This document shows positions 1-4,789 of a stretch of 6,158 nucleotides of DNA, piece by piece. The notes beneath the pieces are model-generated. The model saw nothing but the letters and a program-made list of their open reading frames with translations, had not been told where the DNA came from and ran no database searches. Position 1 is the stretch's first letter; every line of letters starts with the position of its first letter. The DNA is taken from positions 1 through 6,158 of the forward strand of contig VXPN01000265.1 of the NCBI GenBank assembly GCA_009839535.1. Direction: 5' to 3'. The position numbers and the translations under genes are program-made. The DNA is from Boseongicola sp. SB0662_bin_57. Its GTDB lineage: Bacteria; Pseudomonadota; Alphaproteobacteria; Rhodobacterales; Rhodobacteraceae.

Positions 1-164
1 GTCCTTCCTGATCCCGCGGCACCCCGTGAAAGGGTTCGAGACTGCGTTGTCAGCCTTTCGATGATCCCCGAGGCAATGCTCGACATGGCAAGCAGAAGCG
101 CTTCGCTTCCTGCTCGATGAAGGACCGGGTTGAATCCCCGATCCGTTTCGGGCGATGCGACCAT
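1..164 (-). CDS. Possible 5' part of a divergent gene of unknown function, cut by the left edge
   Basis: On the minus strand a frame without stops runs off the left edge. ATG at 164-162 is preceded by AAGGGA (174-169), four bases away, which would serve as a ribosome binding site. The visible peptide is about 54 residues and begins MVASPETDRGFNPVLH. It contains a stretch that could form an amphipathic or hydrophobic helix (EALLLAMSSIASGIIERL) followed by a basic, Ser/Thr-rich part. I do not recognise a family. By my hand count only about half of third codon positions are G or C, which looks low next to msrA and argues against it. An ATG at 278 in the same frame (MCCQPC...) is a possible longer start. 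If real, the gene would be divergent from msrA with the regulatory region between them. Otherwise this is chance open frame in GC-rich DNA. Confidence 0.25.
   Translation of the reverse strand, partial: MVASPETDRGFNPVLHRAGSEALLLAMSSIASGIIERLTTQSRTLSRGAAGSGR
91..114. repeat. Imperfect inverted repeat / hairpin
   Basis: AGCAGAAGCG (91-100) pairs with CGCTTCCTGCT (104-114), giving ten base pairs with one bulged base and a three-base loop (CTT). A perfect 10-base palindrome, GAAGCGCTTC (95-104), overlaps it. No T-run follows on either strand, so it does not look like an intrinsic terminator. If the possible divergent gene is real, the repeat lies within its coding frame and may be incidental. 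Confidence 0.45.
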
Positions 165-350
165 CGAGTCCCTTGCGATTGCGTCTTCACGATCTGAAGA
201 GGACGAGTTGTCATCGGCATTTGCATCAACACCCGGAATCGAGTCCGAAGCAGCATGAAGACAGGGCTGGCAGCACATTGACTCAGCGACGGGAGACGAG
301 ATCGCAAACGCGCTTGGAATGCGGCGATGACGCCCCCATATTCTCGGGCA

Positions 351-357
351 GAGGAGG
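351..357 (+). promoter_or_regulatory. Ribosome binding site of msrA
   Basis: GAGGAGG lies seven bases upstream of the ATG at 365, a near-perfect Shine-Dalgarno sequence at good spacing. It decides the msrA start in favour of 365 over the longer in-frame opening from 155. Confidence 0.85.
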
Positions 358-364
358 CACACCC

Positions 365-1021
365 ATGTTTCAATTGTTCAGGAAGAGCCGTTCCATGGTG
401 AAGGCGGTCGAGGCGCTGCCCGGTCGCGACGTGCCCATTCCAACTGCCGAGCGGCATTTCGTGCTTGATCGTCCGCTCGCGCTTGATGTGCCTGATGGCC
501 ATGAGGCTGCGATGTTCGGCATGGGCTGCTTTTGGGGCGTCGAGCGAAAGTTCTGGTCGCTTGAGGGCGTCTGGCTGACCATGGTGGGATACGCGGCTGG
601 GCACACCCCCAACCCGACCTACGAGGAGGTCTGCACCGGTCGCACGGGTCACAACGAAGTGGTAAGGGTGATACACGATCCTGCTTCCGTATCCTTCGAG
701 GACCTGCTTCGGATCTTCTGGGAGGGGCACGACCCGACGCAGGGGATGAGACAGGGAAACGACGTCGGCACGCAGTATCGTTCCGGAATCTACTGGACGA
801 CTGATGCGCAGCGTGCGGCAGCCGAGGCGTCTAAGGAGATTTTCGCGCAGCGTCTCGCGGCGGCCGGATACGGGGACGTCACCACCGAGATCCTGCCTGA
901 CCCGCCATTCTACTTTGCCGAGGATTACCACCAGCAATACCTTGCAAAGAACCCGCATGGGTATTGCGGCGTCGGAGGCACCGGCGTGAATTGCCCGATC
1001 GGCACCGGTGTTGCCGCGTAG
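365..1021 (+). CDS. msrA: Peptide methionine-(S)-S-oxide reductase MsrA
   Basis: MsrA reduces methionine-S-sulfoxide, free or in proteins, back to methionine and so repairs oxidative damage; electrons usually come from thioredoxin. The product is 218 residues, close to the 212 of the E. coli enzyme, and colinear with it from the N-terminal segment (ALPGRDVPIP, residues 17-26) onward. The catalytic motif GCFWGVE is at residues 54-60 with nucleophile Cys55. Other family blocks are TPNPTYEEVCTGRTGHNEVV (81-100), GMRQGNDVGTQYRS (127-140) and AEDYHQQYLAKNP (185-197). The C-terminal GYCGVGGTGVNCP supplies the resolving cysteines Cys201 and Cys210, as in the three-cysteine E. coli type. No signal peptide is visible, so it should be cytoplasmic. 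ATG 365 is chosen for its strong ribosome binding site and the family length. prmA follows on the same strand after 141 bases; co-transcription is possible but not shown. Confidence 0.97.
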   Translation: MFQLFRKSRSMVKAVEALPGRDVPIPTAERHFVLDRPLALDVPDGHEAAMFGMGCFWGVERKFWSLEGVWLTMVGYAAGHTPNPTYEEVCTGRTGHNEVVRVIHDPASVSFEDLLRIFWEGHDPTQGMRQGNDVGTQYRSGIYWTTDAQRAAAEASKEIFAQRLAAAGYGDVTTEILPDPPFYFAEDYHQQYLAKNPHGYCGVGGTGVNCPIGTGVAA

Positions 1022-1162
1022 GCCTGCCGTCGGCCGCGATATGCACGACTTGCGCCGGAACCGGAACCTGGCCTGGATTCACTTGCCGCACGACCATGCG
1101 CCACTTTCGTTCCTGTGCATGGACTGTTGACGGCACGTGGCGGCACGCATAGCCCCGCGTTC

Positions 1163-2032
1163 ATGGAAACATGGACCGCACTGACGACGCTGGGAGACCG
1201 CGAGCGGGCCGAGGCTCTTGGCAGATCTCTCGAATCGCTCGACCCGGAGCCTTGGGGCACCGGTGTCATGATGCTGGAAGACGTCGACGGGACCTGGGAA
1301 GTGGGCGGCTACTTTACGGACGCCCCTGACGAGATTGCCTTGGCGCTGCTTGCGGCGGCTCACGGTGCGGCCGAGTTCACGATCTCGAAACTGCCCGACG
1401 TCGACTGGGTTGCCCATGTGCGGCGTGAACTGGCCCCGGTGGATGCCGGCCGCTTTCTCGTCCATTGCGGAAGTGGCGTCGAGACCGTGCCCGAAGGCCG
1501 GATCTTGATCCGGATCGAGTCATCGATGGCCTTCGGAACCGGACATCACGGCACGACGCTCGGTTGCCTGAAGGCCTTGGACAGGCTGGTCGGGAATTGT
1601 GCGGTCATTCGACGGGTGGCGGACATCGGTTGCGGGACCGCCGTGCTTGCCATGGCGGCTCAACTTGCATGCGGCGCAGAGGTGGTGGCCTCCGATGTTG
1701 ATCCGGTCGCCGTCGAAGTTGCGCGGACCAATCTTTCCGCCAACGGTATCGAGGATTGCGTAACGCTCATCGAGGCCACGGGATTCGACGACGCGCGGCT
1801 GGCTGGTCCGTTTGACCTCGTGTTGGCCAACATTCTCAGGGATCCGCTTCTTGGAATGGCCGAGGACGTGGCGCAGGCATTGCGTGCAGGCGGACATGCG
1901 GTTCTGGGCGGGATCCTCGTGGAGCAGGCGGACCACGTCGTCACGCGTTATGCATCATCGGGATTCTGCCTGCGTGGGCGCGAGGACATCGGTGAATGGA
2001 GCACGCTGACCCTGACACGAACCAGTTCCTGA
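1163..2032 (+). CDS. prmA: Ribosomal protein L11 methyltransferase PrmA
   Basis: PrmA transfers methyl groups from S-adenosylmethionine to the N-terminal amino group and lysines of ribosomal protein L11, in the cytoplasm. The product is 289 residues, near the family norm of about 290. The N-terminal L11-binding part (about 1-110) opens METWTALTTLGDRERAEALG, as I recall for alphaproteobacterial PrmA. The linker motif MAFGTGHHGTT is at 122-132. The Rossmann SAM-binding motif VADIGCGTAVLAMAA is at 152-166, the acidic loop ASDVDPVAVE at 176-185, and LVLANIL at 219-225 fills the place of the usual NPPY-like motif. The last glycine of motif I (DxGxGxG) is alanine here (Ala160), which I believe also occurs in relatives. 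The start is uncertain: ATG 1163 fits the family, while GTG 1115 would add 16 unconserved residues. Neither has a Shine-Dalgarno site. The gene converges on ccoS. Confidence 0.92.
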   Translation: METWTALTTLGDRERAEALGRSLESLDPEPWGTGVMMLEDVDGTWEVGGYFTDAPDEIALALLAAAHGAAEFTISKLPDVDWVAHVRRELAPVDAGRFLVHCGSGVETVPEGRILIRIESSMAFGTGHHGTTLGCLKALDRLVGNCAVIRRVADIGCGTAVLAMAAQLACGAEVVASDVDPVAVEVARTNLSANGIEDCVTLIEATGFDDARLAGPFDLVLANILRDPLLGMAEDVAQALRAGGHAVLGGILVEQADHVVTRYASSGFCLRGREDIGEWSTLTLTRTSS

Positions 2033-2060
2033 GGCCTCTTGTTCGTCGGCCGGGGTCAGG
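2028..2060. terminator. Weak bulged hairpin between the convergent stops of prmA and ccoS
   Basis: CCTGA (2028-2032) can pair with TCAGG (2056-2060), and inside it GGCC (2033-2036) with GGCC (2048-2051), leaving four unpaired G on one side and an 11-base loop. Part of the symmetry is trivial, because both genes end in TGA. There is no T-run on either strand. It is the only candidate for a shared terminator in the 23-base gap, and it is weak. Confidence 0.2.
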
Positions 2061-2208
2061 ATTCCGTGTCGTCCTCGTCCATGAGGATTCTTGCCGCATC
2101 CCCTTCCGGATCGTCATACTGACCGCTTCTTACCGTCCAGACAAAGGCAACAAGCGCACCAAGCCCAAGGATCAGCGAGCAGGGGATGAGAATGACAAGA
2201 ACATTCAT
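2056..2208 (-). CDS. ccoS: Cytochrome cbb3 oxidase maturation protein CcoS
   Basis: This 50-residue protein reads MNVLVILIPCSLILGLGALV at its start, then AFVWTVRSGQYDDPEGDAAR and ILMDEDDTES. It has one membrane helix (about residues 3-24) followed by the family signature (W-x-x-R-S-G-Q-[FY]-D-D-x-E/D-x-x-A-x-R-I-L-x-D) and an acidic tail. CcoS is known from Rhodobacter capsulatus as a factor needed for cofactor insertion into cbb3 oxidase. Its ATG overlaps the TGA of ccoI in ATGA (2208-2205), and it has its own ribosome binding site, GGGAGA, six to seven bases upstream. It is the last gene of the ccoGHIS group, which supports the call. A cysteine (Cys10) sits within the membrane helix. Length and signature match the family well. 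Confidence 0.93.
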   Translation of the reverse strand: MNVLVILIPCSLILGLGALVAFVWTVRSGQYDDPEGDAARILMDEDDTES

Positions 2209-4334
2209 TGCCGTCTCCCGCGGCCGGCGTTCAGAATGACCACAAGGGAACTTGTTGACATTGCGATGGCAGCCATCAACGGGGTGGCGATTCCTGCCAC
2301 TGCGAGCGGGACGGCGATCGCGTTGTAGACAGCGGCAACCCCGAAGTTCTGGAGTATGCGGCGCTTGGCAAGTCTTGCCGTGCTGATCGCTTCGGCCACG
2401 CCTGGCAACCGACCTGACACGATGACTACATCGGCTGCATTTCGGCTGGCGTCAAGGGCGCTGCCAGGTGCGATGGAGGCGTCCGCTGCAGCCAGCGCCG
2501 CAGTATCGTTGAGGCCGTCGCCCACCATGAGGACGGAACAGCCATCCGCACGAAGATCCTGAATGGTGGACGACTTGCCCTCCGGGGACACTTCGGACCA
2601 GAAGCGATCGACTCCGAGCCGGGCCGCAACCTGCCGGGCGCGGGCACCCGCGTCGCCAGTCAGAAGGCAAACTTCCAGTCCATTCGCCTTGAGCACGTCG
2701 ATTGCCTTCCTTGCATCCGGCAGAAGCTCCTCGGTGCCGGAAATCTCGTAGGTCCGTCCGCCGACCGCGAATGCCGTGCCGGAGCTTCCGCCGACCCAGT
2801 CTCCGCGCCCGAAGCGTGCCGAGGTGCCGTTCCACATGCCTTCGACCCCGCTGCCGGCGATTTCCCTGACATTCGACACGTCTGCGGCAGGGGTTGCGGC
2901 GAGTGCATCAAGCAATGTCCTGGAGAGCGGGTGGTCCGAGCAATCCGCCAAGGTGCGCAGAACCCTGCGGTCGGCGTCGGGCATGTCGGGCGGCACATTC
3001 AGGATGCGGCGTGTCAGCGTGCCGGTCTTGTCAAAGACGACGGTGTCGATTCCGGCGAGGCGCTCGAGAGCGGTTTCGGACTTCACGAGGAGGCCGTTTC
3101 GATAGAGCCGCGACGTTGCCACGACGGCAACAGCCGGCACGGCGAGACCCAGCGCGCAAGGACAGGTGATGATGAGCGTTGCGATGGCCACGTTCAGGGC
3201 CACGCGCACGTCGCCAGTGGCAAGAAGCCAGCCGAGAAAGGCCGCTGCCGCGACAATGTGGACCGTCGGCGTATAGATCGCTGCCGCCTGGTCAGCGAGG
3301 CCGGAATAGCGGGACCTGGAATTCTCCGCCGTGGCGACAAGCCGTGCCATGCGCCGGAGCGTCGTGTCCTCGCCGACCGCGGTGGCCGTAGCCGTCACAG
3401 GGCCGGTCAGCACGATGTCGCCCGCCGTCAGGGTGTCGCCACGGGACAGCGCCCGGGAGTCGCTTTCGCCGGTAATCGCGCTCCGGTCGACCTCGACGCC
3501 GCCAGCGTCCAGAACTGCGTCGACCGGTACGCGCGTGCCAGCCGCAAGCCACAGCGTGTCACCGACACGGAGCTCCCCGAGCGGCCGGCTCCTTTTTTCG
3601 CCATCCTCGATCCGGATGGCACGAGCCGGTTCGATGACGGCGAGGTCGGCAGCGGCGGATCGGGCGGAGCGGCGCATTCGCTGGTCGAGAGCGCGGCCAG
3701 CCAGCAGGAAGAAGGTGAGCGCGAGCGCTGCGTCAAACCATGCGTGCTCTCCGCCATTTGCGACTTCATAGAGCGACATGGCCGACGCCAGCATGATGGC
3801 AAGGGAGATCGGAACATCGATGTTGAGACGGCCGACACTCAGGGCCGACCAGGCGTGGCGGAAGAACGGCTGGGCGGCGTAGACCGTGGCGGGAAGGGCA
3901 ATTGCCGCGCTGATCCAGTGCAGGAGGTCACGTGTCGAATCCGATGCTCCCGACCAGACGGCGACCGACAGCAGCATGACGTTCATCATCGCGAATCCTG
4001 CCACGCCAAGAGGCAGGACAAGAGCCTTTCCGTTGTCGATGCCGTCGCCGTCCCTCGTTGCTTCGTGCGCCTCGATTCCGGCAGTCGCGAGCGCCCTGAT
4101 CCATGGGCCTGGATCCGCGCCAGGCACGCCAAACACGGCGGCACGGCGGCGGGTCAGGTTCACGCGGGCCGAGCGAATGCCTGGCTGCCGCGAGAGCACG
4201 TCCTCCACGGTCCGGATGCAGCCTGCGCAATGGACACCTGGCAGCACAAGAGTGTGGGTCGGCGCCACGTCCGATGCGGCAACGACGTCCGTTGGCGCAT
4301 CTGAATGGACACAGGTTGAATGGGCCGAGGTCAT
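2205..4334 (-). CDS. ccoI: Cu(I)-translocating P1B-type ATPase CcoI (FixI) for cbb3 oxidase assembly
   Basis: CcoI pumps Cu(I) across the inner membrane at the cost of ATP, to supply the CuB site of cytochrome cbb3 oxidase. The 709-residue product has the full P1B layout. One N-terminal metal-binding domain carries HCAGC (Cys36, Cys39). Probable membrane helices lie near 106-128, 138-156, 171-190 and 197-214. The actuator motif ITGES is at 287-291. The ion-binding CPC is at 391-393 in the helix after about 378. The phosphorylated Asp435 is in DKTGT (435-439). The SDHP motif of the ATP-binding domain is at 466-469, TGD at 559-561 and GDGLND at 605-610. The last helices (about 663-702) contain YN (670-671) and MSTSS (692-696). 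CPC with YN and MSxxS fits a Cu(I) pump, and the neighbours distinguish CcoI from a CopA detoxification pump. The start overlaps the ccoH stop in ATGA (4334-4331). Its own ribosome binding site is weak (TGGG at 4345-4342), so translational coupling to ccoH is likely. Confidence 0.96.
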   Translation of the reverse strand: MTSAHSTCVHSDAPTDVVAASDVAPTHTLVLPGVHCAGCIRTVEDVLSRQPGIRSARVNLTRRRAAVFGVPGADPGPWIRALATAGIEAHEATRDGDGIDNGKALVLPLGVAGFAMMNVMLLSVAVWSGASDSTRDLLHWISAAIALPATVYAAQPFFRHAWSALSVGRLNIDVPISLAIMLASAMSLYEVANGGEHAWFDAALALTFFLLAGRALDQRMRRSARSAAADLAVIEPARAIRIEDGEKRSRPLGELRVGDTLWLAAGTRVPVDAVLDAGGVEVDRSAITGESDSRALSRGDTLTAGDIVLTGPVTATATAVGEDTTLRRMARLVATAENSRSRYSGLADQAAAIYTPTVHIVAAAAFLGWLLATGDVRVALNVAIATLIITCPCALGLAVPAVAVVATSRLYRNGLLVKSETALERLAGIDTVVFDKTGTLTRRILNVPPDMPDADRRVLRTLADCSDHPLSRTLLDALAATPAADVSNVREIAGSGVEGMWNGTSARFGRGDWVGGSSGTAFAVGGRTYEISGTEELLPDARKAIDVLKANGLEVCLLTGDAGARARQVAARLGVDRFWSEVSPEGKSSTIQDLRADGCSVLMVGDGLNDTAALAAADASIAPGSALDASRNAADVVIVSGRLPGVAEAISTARLAKRRILQNFGVAAVYNAIAVPLAVAGIATPLMAAIAMSTSSLVVILNAGRGRRQ
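2214..2219 (-). promoter_or_regulatory. Ribosome binding site of ccoS
   Basis: Read on the minus strand, GGGAGA lies inside the last codons of ccoI, five bases before the ccoS ATG (core GGAG at 2218-2215, six bases before it). Together with the ATGA overlap it supports 2208 as the start of this very short gene. Confidence 0.65.
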
Positions 4335-4789
4335 TCTTCAACCCACATGGTGACGCGCTGCCTGAAGGGCGTGCCGTCAGGGGCCGTCATGGCCAGCCTG
4401 AGGTTCCAGTATCCGGACGTGAGATTTGCCGGTCTCGGTGCAACGAACCGCGTGCCATCGAAGCGGAAGGAAAGGACGCTGTCCTCGGCAACATGAGTGG
4501 CGCGACCGAGGGTCGCATCCGTGATCCGGGACTCGACCGGACCGTCGGGTCCGAGAACGGCGAGCGTTACTGAATCTTCGGTGACGCCTGGAACAATGTT
4601 CCAGCCCAATGCCTCCTGTGCGCGGCGCTCGGCATCAAACGTCTGGCTCGCGACATAGGAGTTCTTGACCTCGAGACCGGGGAACGTGCGCACGGCCATC
4701 GTTGCAAGCACGAGGTTCACTGCAACGATGACGGCAAAGGCGCCGACGAAGAGCGCCAGCACGTGGCAGCCTCTGATCTCCCGCTTCAC
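4331..4789 (-). CDS. ccoH: cbb3 oxidase assembly protein CcoH (FixH family)
   Basis: CcoH is a small bitopic membrane protein that associates with the cbb3 subunits and is needed for stable oxidase assembly. The 152-residue product has a short basic N-terminus, one membrane helix (about 9-33) and a periplasmic domain. Family features are FPGLEVKNSYVASQTFD (36-52), GW (62-63), LGRATHVAEDSVLSFRFDG (94-112) and SGYWNLRL (125-132) near the end. It starts with GTG, not ATG: GTGA at 4789-4786 is shared with the ccoG stop, and AGGA at 4800-4797 lies seven bases upstream. No in-frame ATG nearby offers an alternative. It is overlapped by ccoI on the other side, so it sits tightly inside the operon. 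Cys8 stands at the cytoplasmic edge of the helix. Confidence 0.93.
   Translation of the reverse strand: MKREIRGCHVLALFVGAFAVIVAVNLVLATMAVRTFPGLEVKNSYVASQTFDAERRAQEALGWNIVPGVTEDSVTLAVLGPDGPVESRITDATLGRATHVAEDSVLSFRFDGTRFVAPRPANLTSGYWNLRLAMTAPDGTPFRQRVTMWVEE

Larger units (their letters stand above)
1..364. other. Leader and intergenic region upstream of msrA
   Basis: No confidently identifiable gene lies here. The plus-strand frame of msrA stays open upstream to about 155, but the translation is rich in Arg, His, Ser and Gln, shows no recognisable motif, and precedes an excellent ribosome binding site at 351-357, so I treat it as noncoding. One minus-strand frame is open from inside msrA to the left edge and may hold the beginning of a divergent gene (listed separately). 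A strong imperfect hairpin lies at 91-114, and a small one at 137-152 (CCCGA / TCGGG, loop of 6). No clear sigma-70 promoter, tRNA, operator or insertion sequence end was seen. Confidence 0.5.

Noticed and set aside
314..342. Possible msrA promoter TTGGAA (314-319) and CATATT (337-342), spacer 17
   Set aside because: Matches are weak, and transcription would start almost at the ribosome binding site. TTGACT at 278-283 has no acceptable -10 partner. Not strong enough to list.
155..364. N-terminal extension of MsrA by 70 residues
   Set aside because: The extension is low in conserved character, and an excellent ribosome binding site precedes ATG 365, which gives the normal family length.
50..958. 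Minus-strand open frame (302 codons) opposite msrA and its leader
   Set aside because: Most of it mirrors msrA. The part beyond msrA has no recognisable motif and conflicts with the better candidate frame at 1-164.
1015..1038. GC-rich hairpin across the msrA stop codon
   Set aside because: Only four uninterrupted inner pairs (GGCC/GGCC), then a bulge and three more pairs; no T-run follows, so not a convincing terminator.
1115..1162. GTG start of prmA giving 16 extra residues
   Set aside because: The extra residues do not resemble PrmA N-termini, whereas METWTALTTL does; no binding site supports GTG. Kept only as an alternative.
1619..1663. Alanine in place of the last glycine of the PrmA SAM-binding motif (GCGTA) as a sign of an inactive enzyme
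   Set aside because: The rest of the motif and the fold are intact, and I believe the same change occurs in alphaproteobacterial relatives, so loss of function is not implied.
2931..4304. Long plus-strand open frame (457 codons) opposite ccoI
   Set aside because: It lies wholly antisense to a gene with every P1B-ATPase motif. The translation is rich in Arg, Gly, Asp and His without hydrophobic order, typical of the mirror frame of a GC-rich gene.
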